Shown: in pieces, positions 22,070 through 34,320 of the stretch
Layout of the letters: each line of letters begins with the position of its first letter
How positions within the stretch are numbered: the first letter of the stretch is position 1
NCBI GenBank assembly: GCA_021234155.1
Contig: JAJEKV010000773.1
Coordinates: 28,807-92,806, forward strand
Length of the DNA stretch: 64,000 nucleotides
Direction of reading: 5' to 3'
Origin: Isoetes taiwanensis
Taxonomy: Eukaryota > Streptophyta > Lycopodiopsida > Isoetales > Isoetaceae
Program-made: the position numbers and the translations under genes
The notes under the pieces: generated by a model
The model's input: the letters and a program-made list of their open reading frames with translations, nothing else
Databases searched by the model: none
What the model was told of the DNA's origin: nothing

Positions 22070-24200
22070 CTATTTGTACATAGATGTACCATTTAGAGCA
22101 TTTACCAGATCTTCCTTTACTTCTTCTTCACTTTCAAACACTAACCTAAATCTTCTAATTCTTTCTAGTACCATGTGAAGTGGTTTGGTTTGATGATATG
22201 AATTTTCTCGATTCTCATCGAAGATTAGGACGTTCCTAATTTTCCATATTGACCAAATTGTCCGGGCTCTAGCTATGTGAAAGGACATCTTCTTCATGGG
22301 ACACCATTACGGGTGAAATTCCTAATAGCAATTCCTTAGTTCCTAAAGAGTACTCAAAGCTATCGGACTCAGTCCCATACTTCTTGCAAAACATCTTACA
22401 TTCCACGGTGCAATGTTCTATGGATTCCTCTTCCTCTTTACGAGGGGCAAAGTGGGCTCACATTATTGTCCCATTTGGCGACTAGATGATTAACCTTGGA
22501 ACCCATTGGATCACTTGCCAAAAAAGGCATTGATTTGTGGAGGAAGGTATTTCAGCCAAAGCGTTTCTCGGATGTTTTTTTAAGGTTGTCTGGTGATCAC
22601 TATCTCCCACTTGGTAGATCTGGGAAGTAACCCTTAGTCTTCAAACTACTATAACATGACTTCACAAACTTGTCTTCTTTGTATAGAAGGATGCACGACC
22701 CATGGGTTATGATCTCCTCTACACATTGTGTTTGGGAGTACCATAGCCACACATTCCCAAATTATTTAATCTGCCTCCTTTAAACTAAAGCGGACCTGAA
22801 AGCTGCCCAAGCTGGCTAATTGCTCTCCCATACCATTGAACACAAGAATGTATACCCCGGTTTTTCCATAAACTTCACAATCCTTGCATCAAATCACTGA
22901 ATAGGACCGTCTCTGAGAGGCTTGCAAGAAAATCGTGAGAGAGCCTGCTGCTATATTGAAGAGGAAGGGGGCCAAGGGACAACCTTGCTTGATTCTCCTC
23001 TAATGTCAAATATTGGAGATGTTTCTCCTTGAAATAAAGGCGAGGCTCGGCGGATCTCACGGTTTCATTACCCTTCAGAAAAATTCCCCACAACCCGGCT
23101 TGAGCATCATTCTATGCAAAAAAACTCCATCTAATGTTGTCTTGGTGAAATCTAGCTTTAGATAGGCTACTTTTGACTGTTTTTCCGCCCGGTGCAACCC
23201 TTGGCTTTGCTATTACATTGCTTTCGAGAATGCTCCTACCCAAAAGGAAACCAAATTGGGTATGTGAGGTACCTTCTGCTAAAATTGATTTGATCTTTTC
23301 CGCCATAGCCTTGGCTATGATTTTGTCAAATGTAGATAGAAGTGTGATAGGCCTCCAGTCATTAATTGTGCTTGGCTCCTTATACTTGGGTACCAAGGTG
23401 ATGCAACCTGTGTTCAATCTTGGATTTAAATTATCAGCTTGCAAGAAATCTATATATGTAGAAAGATATCCTCTTTAATCTATTCCCAATTGCATTGGTA
23501 GAATTCTATAAGAATTCCATCCATACTTGGACATTTATTTTTAGCCAATAAGAGGGCGGCTTAGAATATCTTTCTGGCTAGAGCTCATTATGGGTGAGAA
23601 TTTTGAGATCATCATCATATGTATCTTGGAATGGTAAGTTGTGTTCCCCAAAGAAAGCATGGAAATGGTTATGTAAGTACCTTTTTAGATCCCTTGGAGA
23701 TTTGAGAGTCGAGCCATCCTCTAATGAGATGGTTGATAGTGTAGAGACTTCTTCTTTTCTTTCTTGACTTGAAGAAAAACTTGGTGCATTTATTAGGCTT
23801 CCTTTTAGCTAGGCTAATCTTGCTTTGCACATGTTCTTAATTATCTTCACTTTCTCTAGTGCCTTTATCTGTTCTATTATCCCTTTCTCCTCTATCCCAT
23901 CATTAGGGCCCAATGCTCTAAGTGAGTGGAGCTGACTATAAAGGCTATCCAGCTCTCCCCTCTCCCTTTGCACTTTAGCTCTACCCCAACTTTTGGCATA
24001 CTTTTATATTGCATAGGGCCATTATCATGGTTTCCATCCCTGAACCCATTCTAAAAACCGATTGCCATATGTTTTTGCAAGCCTCCACAAATTCTGGATC
24101 ATTCAGATATCTGGTATTGAGTTTGAATACTGCATTAAAAGTTCTAATCTGGCAATCTGAGTAGATATCACTTGTGGATTATGATCCGAGATAGCATTTT
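22070..24200 (-). pseudogene. L1-type LINE ORF2 relic
   Basis: Read leftward from 24,200. The connector upstream of RT has DLKRYLHNHFHAFFGEHN near 23,680-23,630. RT block 1 has NVQVWMEFL and IEFYQCNWE-type text at 23,552-23,480. RT block 2 is the clean frame 23,444-23,112 (LNTGCITLVPKYKEPSTIND, then WRPITLLSTFDKIIAK, then THTQ/SHTQFGF). Block 5 is KQGCPLAPFLFNIAAG at about 22,990-22,943. No YADD block follows: the sequence passes quickly to the C-terminal zf-RVT region (LKYLPPQINAFF at about 22,560) and a Trp-rich end (22,297-22,070, ARTIWSIWKIRNVLIFDE). The catalytic block appears deleted, so it is dead. This domain set is typical of plant L1 elements. Confidence 0.8.
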
Positions 24201-24720
24201 TTAGAAGATTGGATCTATGAAGGTTTGGACGGATGGAGAGTGCTTCATCGTTGATGTAGCATCTGTCAATGTCTTGTATAGGTTCTTCCTGTACCTACCC
24301 AACAGTTACACCATGTATACCCCTTATCTCCATCTACTTCCATCAAGCCTATATCTTCTAACATTTTACACCACTGGACTTTCTCAAACCCATGCACGAT
24401 TTCAGATGATTTTGATGGCCGAGATTTGATGGGGAGAGAAGCCAGGTGAGTAATATTGATATAAGATGTAGTCTCGCATGAAAGAGTCTACTGCCCAGGA
24501 CACGATCTTATCTACCACTGCTTCGCTATCAAAAAGGATGAGGAAGCAGTTACTCCCCAATGCCTTTATCGATTCATGTGGAGGTAGCCCTAATTTCTTC
24601 AGGTATGCTGAGAGCCAGTATTCCATTATTCAGAGGTCCAGGAAGCCTCCTATAAAGAATCCTATGACTGACCGTGTTACCAGGTTCTCAACAAATTTTA
24701 ATTACATGTCGTGATCAATT
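24201..24720 (-). pseudogene. L1-type LINE ORF1-like fragment (DUF4283-like)
   Basis: A 74-codon minus-strand frame (24,626-24,402) reads MEYWLSAYLKKLGLPPHESI, then NCFLILFDSEAVVDKIVSWA. This resembles the RRM-like/DUF4283 region found upstream of CCHC knuckles in plant L1 ORF1. It lies just 5' of the ORF2 relic in the same orientation, as expected for one LINE. The endonuclease that should lie between them is largely missing. Confidence 0.5.
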
Positions 24721-25599
24721 TTTGCAACTGGGAAGTTGGATTCTTCACCCACTTCCATACTACCATCTTTGTCAGGACTTTTTTCTATCCGTTGGCCTTT
24801 AGTTAGTTTGCTCAAATCTTGAGCAAGTCCACTTGCACTATTTTTAATGCTACATCAACTCTCAAGCTCCTGATTGTTTCTGTTGGTAGCTTATTCTTTA
24901 TCCATTCTAAAAATGTCGGTTTGTTCACTCTTGTTATATTGTTGTTATTCTTCCAGGCATCTCTTGCGGTATTTCTTGTACCTCCTACACCTCTCGACCT
25001 TCTCGATTGTAAACTTTATCGGTGTTGATCTATGAGCCTATCACTACTCCGCCTCTATTTTGATTATCGATATTACAAGGTGCACCTTAGTACCAAAGCG
25101 AGATTTGTTGACAATGCTATTTGTGCTATTTGTGCTATTTGTGGTGGACTATGCTGGTGCTGGCGGGATATGCATGTAAGTCAAGCACTTCCGGTGGGAA
25201 CAACTAATAGGGATGAAGAGATCGACTTCGGACCACTTACCACTTTACTTGAAGTTGGCTTGGCGGGGTTGTGCGAACCCCATTACCCTTGACTCCTCAC
25301 ATGCCTCATTTGCGATTATTATGAACATCGCGGGGCTTATGCCCGAATGCTTATAGATGACCGCGAAATTTTGCAATATCCTACACTAGAACCTTGAGGC
25401 AATGACGGTGGCCCGATGTGCTTAGGATTTGCTACGTGAGAGATGCTTTGGGATAAATTAAGCCGGCGGCGGACCTCAGGAACACAATCTTCCCCGTAAT
25501 CAATGGTTTGATGCGAGTCTGCAAGGAACACTGCGGGCTCAAAGCTAAGTCCACAGACCACTTTTCGGTCGAGGGCGGTACCACGTCTTCCTTAAAGCT
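24721..25599. other. Boundary zone between two LINEs
   Basis: No clear protein. 25,117-25,141 is a short tandem run (TGCTATTTG units). 25,328-25,345 (CGGGGCTTATGCCCGAATG) resembles CGGGCTTATGCCCCATC at 15,249 in the small retroposon, so a further decayed LINE 3' end may lie here. Confidence 0.35.
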
Positions 25600-27700
25600 A
25601 AGAAAGCCAGGTACATGCGGCGCATCAAGGAAATGTTTACCTCTTGGGCGTAACTCCGGGACATACGGCGAGAAGGGTTCTTAGAAATGTCGCCCTACGG
25701 GGGCACATCACTCCGGCGATGGAGGCAATACTTGCAGCCTTCTCCCCGACCCTCGGGGCACATCGCGGCATTACCCTTGCAAGAAAGGCCCGATTACTGA
25801 AATCCACCAGATGGGGCGTGGAACGGCTTCTGACGTCTTACCAATGGGAAGCCGGACTGGATGGTATGCGAGGCGAATTGCTTAAGTGGGCGAGGGTCCG
25901 TCCATAACCGGTCTTGGCCTTGTTGTTCAACAAAGGCATTACGGGAGAGCTTCCGGCTGCGGTGGACCAATAGCGAGTTGTTCCCCATCTATAAAGCCCG
26001 GTGAACCGCCTTGCCCATTAGTGACCAGAACAATCATGAACCGATTCGGTGTTTGCAAAGCTGGCTGGGATTCTCGGTAGGTTAATTTTGGGCTGGGCGG
26101 CGAGAGAATCACGGGCCCCTCACCGGTTAGGATTCGAACCCCGTACTCAACCATTGACCACATCTTCACATTAGAACTGCGGTTGAAAGCCGGGCCCGAG
26201 GAACCGCCGTCGGGATCTATAATATTGTTGCCGTGGATTTTGCGAAGGCATTTGACATCGTGCCCCTCGGGGGAAAAACTATGGGCAAGATGCGGTACCG
26301 GAGGTTCTGTAGATTTGCGAGAAGGCGATTGTGCTATATGAAAGATGCTTTCGAATTGGTTGCGGCCGACAAACCATTTGATAGTAGTATCGGGGTTCAC
26401 CGGGATGCCCTCTCTCCCCAACATTGTTTGGGCTTTACATTGATCAATTGGAAGCTTCTGGCGATAATGGGGGGGCAGGGGCTCACCTTCTCTACCGAAT
26501 CATCAGCGGTTAATATATCGATGATGTGGACCTCTAACACACACCAACGAGACATGCAGCGACATCTCGATGCCACTGGACACATTTTGTCCAGTGGCGA
26601 TATCTTGGCGTCAACTTGGCCCAGACTAAGGTGGTTTTCATATCATCTTCCGCGACGGTCGAGGATCCCCTCCTTCGACTACGAGGGCAGAATGTGGGAA
26701 GTAGCATCCACATACAAATATTTGGGAGTGGGTTTCCTTCTACTATATCTTGGGACACATCCATCAACTCTACGATTCTTGTGATTTTGGAAGGCACTAT
26801 ATGCAATGCAAAACAATAGTCATAGAAGCGGGGTTGTATGATTGGACCCATCGATCACACACTGTTCAAGGTCTTAGTGGAGTCTGTCCTTTTACTCTGA
26901 GGGGTTGAAGTATGGGGCCCGGTGGTATCCCTAAGCTACTTGGAATGACTTGGAGGCGAGTCTGAGAAAGCCTTCTTGAATACGAGCACTAGGGGTGAAG
27001 TCCACATGTCCCATATCAAATTCTCTTTGGGAGGATGTGATTCTTGCCTCTTTAGAGGGAGGCCCTTGATCGCCCCATTGTCTATTTTCGAAGGTGGTCA
27101 ATATGGGCGATGCTCGTCTCCCTAAACTAGTTTATATCATGGCAATGGGGCCCAAGCGCCTCAAGGCCTCTTTGGAGGAAAAGAGAGCTCAATGGATGGT
27201 TAGATGGAATGTGCGAGAACACGGTGTATACATGTGCAAAGCAGAGAGGCATATCACACCATAGCTTGAGGCAATATCTTGGCGCTTGCTTCATCGACAA
27301 GCTTTGGGATCTGGCCCTTGAGCGGTCAAAGGCGGCACACTACCCGAGCCACATAAATCCCACATTGGAGCGAGGCCCACAATGCTACACCGTGCACCCA
27401 CTTGCCCATGAAAAGCCGAGACTCATTGCCTCCATTCGCCACGGGGGCACATCATCTTCGAATTGAGGCGAGGGATGGATTGGTGAGCCGCGTCGGAACG
27501 AGGGCTCTGTCAATCTTTGCCAAATGGGAGTCATTGAGGATGAATCCATACCCTTCAAAGTTACCCGACGATATGATCAAATCCGGGTGGCTATCTTTGA
27601 GTTGGTGGGAGCCTAGCCAACCCGCTATATGTGACATTGAGCCGCGGCATCCGTGCGGTGCTAGGATCATACCTTGAGAAGGTCATGGACATGCGAGATC
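25600..27700 (+). pseudogene. Non-LTR retrotransposon ORF2: RT and C-terminal Cys/His region
   Basis: RT motifs in order, across frames: STIDHIFTL at about 26,145-26,172; VDFAKAFDIVPL (26,230-26,265), holding the first catalytic Asp; GCPLSPTLFGLYIDQLEA (26,401-26,455); catalytic YIDDVDL (26,514-26,533); then a thumb-like AQTKVVFISSSATVEDPLLR near 26,620. The C-terminus at about 27,475-27,610 reads RRNEGSVNLCQMGVIEDES, then YDQIRVAIF, the usual C..C...H...C finger with some ligands lost. Frames change at least six times. It differs from the L1 relic next door by its GLYID(Q/E)LE signature and its repeat-tailed 3' end, so two LINE clades are present. N-terminal parts are not visible. Confidence 0.78.
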
Positions 27701-27930
27701 GTTTATGTCACCGCACGCAGCTTGACATGTACATACACATTTATTTCATGATGATGTATACTTATGCGGTTTGACAACATTCTTATTGCGCCGCGGTTTT
27801 CCCTCGAAAAACCCTTGAGTAGGGTTTTTAACCGGATAGTAATAAGTTTGCTCTTCTCATACGGGTCCCATAGGCCGATTGGTCTCGGTGGACGATAAAA
27901 AACTATTCTTATTCTTATTCTTATTACATT
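27701..27930 (+). other. LINE 3' untranslated region with (TTCTTA)n tail
   Basis: Contains a hairpin-prone segment (GGTTTTCCCTCGAAAAACCC, then TTGAGTAGGGTTTTTAACCG), then GGGTCCCATAGGCCGATTGG and GTGGACGATAAAAAACTATTC, and ends in TTCTTA units at 27,905-27,926. The same order of blocks appears at 15,249-15,338 and inverted at 30,658-30,810. The tail is a short tandem repeat and not poly(A). Confidence 0.7.
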
Positions 27931-30654
27931 CTTGAGTGCGCAAAACTAAGCTTGGAGGATATTTTTGTGCGGGAGCTCCTTCCTGTCCCTACAACCCGTG
28001 GTTTTCCGTTTTTTTGAATTGCGCCATATGCATTCACACATGTTATTGGGGTCTTATCTTTTAGGTGTTTTGACTATCCTTGATACATTGATTTTAAACC
28101 TCTCTAAGAAGGCATGATGGAATTGAAGCCATAGCTAATGGGGCTGAATTTAAAATTGAGTAGCGCAGAGATCGGGTTTACCTGGTGAGGCTAAAGCTCC
28201 ATAAGTTCTTGAGATGGATCATTGGAAGCTTCAAGGTTATGGGCAATATACTAGAAACTCGGATGAAGGGGAAGAGTGGTGCAGGGCCTCCGGAGGCCTT
28301 GTCACATCTTGATTTGCCCCCAGAATGCCGAATGGGGCTCACGGACCCCGATATTTATCTTGTTTGTTTCTTGTGTTGCTCCTACTAGGGGATGACTTTC
28401 CCTGACGGCTTGGTTTTGCCCAGAAGGAACTGGCGGGCCCCCTGTCCCCTCGTTGGAAAGCTTGAGAACCCAATTTAGATGCATAGGGTCGCGACCGGAC
28501 GTCTTCGCCACCGCTCAACCATTTGCATCCACAATAATCCTTTAGCATAGAACGGAAAAGTTACATTTTAGAGATCTTATCGTCCCTAATAGTAGAAATA
28601 TAATATCTTTATATCAAATAAAAGTTTGAAACGATGACTTGATGAATTAAAAAATCTCCTCTAATGCAAATAAATTATTTAAGTAGATATGTTCTAAAAA
28701 GCATCCTTGTTTGATCGGCCGCAAATAAATGCCACGTTCGAACAAAAATGCAAGGCCAATGCTCACATTCCCAAGCTCCTACTTCTGGTCAGCCCCTTCC
28801 ATGTTAAACTCCATAAATCTGCTCACTCTGTTGCATGATTATTTTCGAAAATAAGCCCTCTTTATTCTAAAAAGAGCCATGGAAAATCTAGAATTGGCCA
28901 TAATGTGGATGACCATAGTTAGAAATTTATCAAGAATGGTGTTTAAGGTAACTGTGGCACAGAAGCAGACAGCCATTTAGCATCAATTGAACTTGTTCCT
29001 GTGTAAAGAGCTAGTAACCCAAGCTAGATAAGATCATTTGGGAATAAACATTGTTGCCATATCTTATATCCCGCCCTTGATGACCGATGATCTCCATGGC
29101 ACATATTAATAGCATTGAATCAATAGAGAAATACCTAAGTTCAAGTTTGCTAATATGCCATTGAGACAATGTTACTTCGTGGAAATAACTTTCAGCAAAA
29201 ATGGAAATGTTTCCAAGAATGTAGCATCACAGTGTCCTAGTTTGATCCACCGTATCCAACTCCATATATCCAAAACATTTGCACTAAAAAATCCAACTCC
29301 ACAAATCCAAAACAACCACAAACACAAAAATAGAGAAAAATCCGTCCTTTATTACCCTACCTTCTTGTTTATGGACAACAAGCATATTCATTAATAAAGA
29401 AAGAGATGAGCCCAAGCCATTTTAATCCGTTAAATCTGCTGCAGAATACATATGCCCAGATGAAGCAAAAAATATGGAATATAAACTCTCTACTAAGAGG
29501 AGAATAAAATAGCATAAATGGCTCCCCTAGGTCCAGGCATGGTTGCTCCAAAGCTCCACTGCACTAAACCTAAATAATATATTCATGCTGCCAGAATGAG
29601 TGCTTACATAAATTTAGAACTTGGAAAGGTTTCGATGCTTACAATGTAACACCGAATTTGTTTAAAATTCCAGTAGGAATAGAAGATTTTCGAGGCGGTT
29701 GCTTTGCTAAGTAGGGAATATGATTTAAAATTTTTTTAATTCGATCCGGGAAATTGTGAGAGGATGCAAAATGGCAATTAGCTCTCGCAAATCAATAAAA
29801 GAAGCGTCATAAAATAGGGCTTTAGAAAAGTTAAAAAAAAGCGGACATGACAATAAATCAAAGCATTGCTTTGCCAAAGATCAAATGTTAAATAATTGGT
29901 GGATTACCCGGCCTTGAACATGATATGCCAAGCGGATGGGTTCATTTCGGATAACAAATATATCTTATGGAGGTGAGCAAACTTGAAAATTGTAAGTCAA
30001 GCCACTGGATACCTGAAGCTATTCTTTGGGCAAGCGAACCTGTTCCTTTGATGCTTGAAAAATCCAAAGATATAACATAAACCTAAACTGCGGGAAGAGT
30101 GTGTTGAGCGCCCGATCCACCGCCACAATCCACGAGACTGGTAGAAGAATGTAGCTAGCAAGGGCGAACCAAATCCAACTTATTACCATAAAATATAGCT
30201 GCTATCGAAACCACATATGCTCTGCCCAAAAGGAGCAAGAACTGTACACAGAAAATGGCCCTTAGCTTCAGTCGGCTGCTCCCAAAGCTCCACTACAAGA
30301 AATCCAAAACCTTATATACCATGCTACCAGAAATGAGAAATGTATTTGGCAATGGGTCAACCATTTGAAGACTGTCCGAGCTCCTACGATTTCCTCCTGC
30401 AACTTAACTAAAAAACAATGGTGGGAGAGGAGGAGAGTCCACCGCGCCATAACCTCTTAGCGAATTAAGCGTAACGGCTTCCCTTTCTTTGCCCGGCCGA
30501 AAAAATGTCCGCTCTCCTTAAAAAAAAAAAAATAGCGACCCACACGGAAAAGTAGGATTTTTCTTAGAAAAGCGATTTTTTTTAGGTTCCAAATGTAACA
30601 ACGGAAAAGGGCACACCGGCGTTACAAAAAACCCACCCCCAAAACCATCTTAAA
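27931..30654. other. Long region without a recognised gene
   Basis: 28,100-28,560 has modest open frames on both strands with no motif. 28,560-29,640 is AT-rich with nothing visible. Two related short segments, CTCCAAAGCTCCACTGCACT (29,549) and CCCAAAGCTCCACTACAAGA (30,278), suggest a degenerate duplicated repeat. The second resembles the CACTA-type word CACTACAAGAAA, but no partner terminus was found. A minus-strand frame at 30,268-30,450 is unassigned. Confidence 0.35.
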
Positions 30655-30815
30655 TAAGTAGATAGAATAGAATAGAATGGATTTTGTAATGTTCACGAAG
30701 ACCAAGAGGCCATGGGACCTATACGATGGCCTAGCACAACCATTACTACTAGCATTAAAAAACCCTGCCTCGAAAGGTTTTCAAGGGAAAAATTTTTGCA
30801 CTAATAATGATACTA
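30655..30815 (-). mobile_element. LINE 3' end fragment, inverted copy
   Basis: Read on the minus strand it gives CTCGAAAACC-type hairpin text, then AGGTCCCATGGCCTCTTGGT, then a tail of TATTC units ending at 30,658. These are the same blocks as 27,790-27,930, so this is a 5'-truncated insertion of the same LINE family. Confidence 0.65.
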
Positions 30816-31559
30816 GACAAGCAAAAACTAGAACCTCAAGTATGTATAATGCCAAGTCATGCACAGATGGGGCTAAGAAGTTGTGGGAACATGGAATGGA
30901 ATGCTAAAGACAAAAAAAAAAAAAAAAAAAAAAATTGACCATCTCAAAAGCGGGACATCTTAACAGGGTATGGCTTTCATCATGAATAACTTATGGCTGG
31001 GCAACATGCACATAATCTCGCTTCTTGTGACAATTGTGGTCTTACATCTATCCTGTCTCAATCCGTAGCTTGTGGGACCCTATGGAATTGATGCAATAGG
31101 TACAAGCTTTTTCCTAGACGAGGAAGCAAGCAAATAAGCTTGTGGTCCTGGTGCCAAAGTGGGATTTATATGTGCATGATAATGACATGTTTTAACTTGG
31201 GCTAAGGTAGCGCATCCCACATCAAGAAAAAATGACCATCGGAACTAGCAAGTGTGATGTACCTGCTTCATTATACAATGCCCCAATTTACATAAACTAG
31301 AGATTCCCTCATGTCAACCAGCACGCCAACATGGCCGTCTATCTGACTTTAGACTCTTGATGGTGAATAAGAATCTAACGGGGAAGAGTAGACATGTCAA
31401 CCATCACATCATCATATCCTAACACTAACAACAATAACAACATCAACAAGGGAAAATCCTATCTAGGCTCAGACCCATGGGGGTAGAGTGATGGCTAAGG
31501 CCTCCAGAAGTCATTGCAGACAGAATTCATGGCAAATGGATTTGGCTTGCATAAGAACA
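30816..31559. other. Spacer with poly(A) tract
   Basis: A run of about 25 A occurs at 30,910-30,934, possibly the tail of an unrelated retroposed RNA. No gene recognised in the rest. Confidence 0.4.
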
Positions 31560-32095
31560 TGGCCATTGGGTAGTCTACTCCATCCATCCCTCCTATACAT
31601 ACTTTGAGATAGGCTGATAAGTATTGGGGATGTGACCATAGCTTGTCGGGTGCATAGTCAAAGGGATTAGTCCTGGGTTGCATCTCCCCAGTCCCATGAG
31701 GCAGGAGGGGATTATTCCCCTCTAGAAGGTCCATGCCAACTATAAAGCCAGAGCTAGAGTGCTACTGCTTATCTACGACTTGAAGCCCATTGAGGCTGAT
31801 GCATCACCCAGGAGTTGTTGAGCCCATACCTTGCCCTCACTTCGGTGATAAACTATTAGACCTAGCCCACAATGTTCCCCAACCTTCGCTATGCACCAGA
31901 GGGATCAACTATAGCTGGACAAGCCTTCCTTGTCAACCAATCTAACCTCGTCACCCACATCCAGGCGGGGTCCTATGCACGTACCTGCATTTATTGGGTA
32001 CTAATGAAGCTATCTAGGAACATCATCTATGAAGGCTCTGGTTTCTATCCCCTTCCCAATACACAAGAGGTGTGCACAGAGATAAATAATAGAAT
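31560..32095 (+). repeat. LTR-like dispersed repeat, copy 2
   Basis: Same family and orientation as 18,100-18,743. Shared blocks: TAGTCTACTCCATCCATCCC at 31,571, CATGAGGCAGGA at 31,707, CTGCATTTATTGG at 31,985, and the end CAATACACAAGAGGTG at 32,057-32,072. Many point differences indicate age. Confidence 0.5.
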
Positions 32096-32184
32096 ACTTA
32101 ATCTATCTAATGTAATATACATAGTTAGGTTCCTTTGTTAATGGTTGAGATTTCTAGGCTCTAGAGATCGTCTACAACTAGGAA

Positions 32185-32750
32185 TCGATCGTCTACTAGC
32201 CAGCTGTGAGTTTTCTTTGCCCCTGCTTTGCGGGCTCTCATCGTGAGTCCATTGAACATTGTCTAGTCTTGTGCCCACATTTGCAAGCCGCATGGGATTG
32301 GGTCGAGCATTGTTCGGATCGGGATGTGTAGCGAAGAAGATACTTCTTCATGTGTTTCCGACTTCATGGTCCTCTCCTAAGAAGCGGGCTTTCCATCTGT
32401 GTAGGCGTGGTTGGTTTGGTTGATTTGAAAGGCGTCGTTTATGGATTTTTCAAGGGATTCACAGCTGCCTGCAGCCTCTCTAGTTCCAGACTTCGGACAT
32501 AAGCCATTCGAGTTTTCTTGTGTTTCTTCGGCCTAGAGGAGACAAAGTTTTGCATCCGGCGAGATATTTTGCACATTATAAATGCGAATGGGGAGTTTAT
32601 GCGGTGATTACTAGAGGCGATTGGAAGTTTACGCTCTAGTTTTTAGTATGGAGTCTGCGAGGTGTCTTTGTCCCGCCGGGGCATTCTTTTCCTCATTACT
32701 CCTCTTGTATCATTGCCATTCTTTTAATATAAGTGTCTCGGTTCTTCAAA
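32185..32750 (+). pseudogene. L1-type LINE 3' fragment with zf-RVT domain
   Basis: At about 32,217-32,315 the frame reads CPCFAGSHRESIEHCLVLCP, then HLQAAWDWVEHC. This is the zinc-binding zf-RVT finger (C..C, ESIEHxxxxC, C, W) near the end of plant L1 ORF2. About 400 more bases keep weak coding character and end near CTTTTAATATAAGTGTCTCG, followed by a short A run (32,748). It is 5'-truncated, as is usual for L1, and in the opposite orientation to the L1 relic at 22-24.7 kb. Confidence 0.65.
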
Positions 32751-32999
32751 AAACTGACGACATATATATAATGCCAGTCAAAAACTTGATTCAACCATCA
32801 AATGAATCACTCCTTTCGACCCTTTGGCTGGCTCCTACTCCCTTTGAGTTAGTCCATTCTTTGAGACAATCTCGGATCGTCCGGCGCATGAGAATCGACA
32901 TCCTTTCTTTGTGCGGGTTCGGAGCGGACGGGACTGCTCCAATCTGAGGTACTGGGGCTAGAATCTCAAAAGGTTGGGGTTCCTGCTCCTTTATGCCTA

Positions 33000-33223
33000 C
33001 GAATCTAGATTTGAGCCATTTGACTCAAATGTAGTATTGCCACGTGGCAAGTAGGATTATATTTACATGTGGCTTAACATGTGCAATATAATAATTCACA
33101 TGGTTGTACCCTTGGGCACAATCCTATAAGGACGTCGTGTACATGTCGTCTGAGTCGATATGTACTAGTGATATGGTAGTATAATATACATATTTATACT
33201 ATATATTATGCTACAACGTCACA
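33000..33223 (-). repeat. Probable 3' LTR of the gypsy element at 34-36 kb
   Basis: On the minus strand the purine-rich AAGGTGGGGAGAA (33,236-33,224) is followed at once by TGTGACGTTGTAGCATAATA, a polypurine tract then a TG-starting LTR. Promoter-like AT-rich text follows. The far end is not defined. The element's chromodomain lies upstream at 34,321, in the same orientation. Confidence 0.6.
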
Positions 33224-33518
33224 TTCTCCCCACCTTGAATTGATGTTGTCCACAGCATCATGGGTCTCCCCACCTTGGGAACCTGCATGATCCCTATCGG
33301 ACTCGTTTAATTGATGCAATTAGAATAATTATCTTAAGGCAATAGTTAAATTCTTATCATTGGAATATCAAAGTTTCACAAATTTATAGTAAGGCAATCA
33401 GTTAATGCCTTGCTTTAGTTATCCCTTACAGTTTAAACACATTAAAAAAAAAATTTATTCAATGCTTGCTCATCCCTTGTAGCACACTATGGCAGTCCAT
33501 GCACTACAAGTCATCGCA

Positions 33519-33725
33519 GGGTAGAAGCATAAAAGGGTGATTGAATTTTTTTGTATATTAATGTAAAAAATTGAACTAAGTTAAAGTATTTGTAATGTAC
33601 ATTTTGAATTTTACATGGAGTTGCCTATCATTAATAAAGGTGGTTGACGTCCAATATTCTCCATAGTTATACCAAATTCTTCCGAAATCTTGGCGCACAT
33701 TTTAAACTTTCCTCAATCCTTACAT
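33519..33725 (+). repeat. Dispersed 200-bp repeat, copy 1
   Basis: GGTAGAAGCATAAAAGGGTG to about 33,725 matches 60,417-60,667 in the same orientation at roughly 85-90 percent by eye. The second copy has about 45 extra bases (AATCTTGTACTAGCTTCTCT onward). Non-coding. Located inside the 3' part of the gypsy element, so younger than it. Confidence 0.7.
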
Positions 33726-33802
33726 TTTGAACCTTACATTTTGAACCTTACATTTTGAATTTGTACACTAGACTTAATTTCCTTACATTTTGAATCTGTA
33801 AA
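33718..33802 (+). repeat. CCTTACATTTTGAA short tandem repeat
   Basis: Four units of CCTTACATTTTGAA, three contiguous and the fourth after a short gap. It adjoins the dispersed repeat, whose own text also contains ACATTTTGAA, so it may have grown from the repeat end. Confidence 0.7.
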
Positions 33803-34320
33803 TGTAAAATACTGGCACTTTTTTTGCCCACCCTTTCATGCTTCTACCCCACAGTGCAACCATCCTGCCGTTTTATCATTCTATTGGCCTGTAGGTCCAC
33901 ACTATGTTAGCATATCTATTTTTATATAAAGATGGTTATTAGGGAACCACCCATTTGATTACAATTATTTAACTAAATGAATGCAAGCATTGTGTCCCGG
34001 CATAGGAAGATGATGCTTCTTCCATTGTGGAGGTGGAGACAAGCGTCCTATCATGCCTAATATGATTTTTAATGCACCTTTCATCATCGTTGGCATGGAG
34101 GATAGCTTTTTCCTCATAATGGCCATGGAGTAGAGGTGCTTTCCTATCATGCATGATCCTATATGACCTTTTATCTCTCATATTTGTGTATTCCCATCTC
34201 ATCAGAGAGTAGACTTTAATCTACCTTCTACCCACCTATCAGTTCAGTATCGACTACTTCGGTGACAAGCTGACCCTTGTATTGCTTTATGAATTGTGGG
34301 CACCGCTTCTTAAGATCTGA

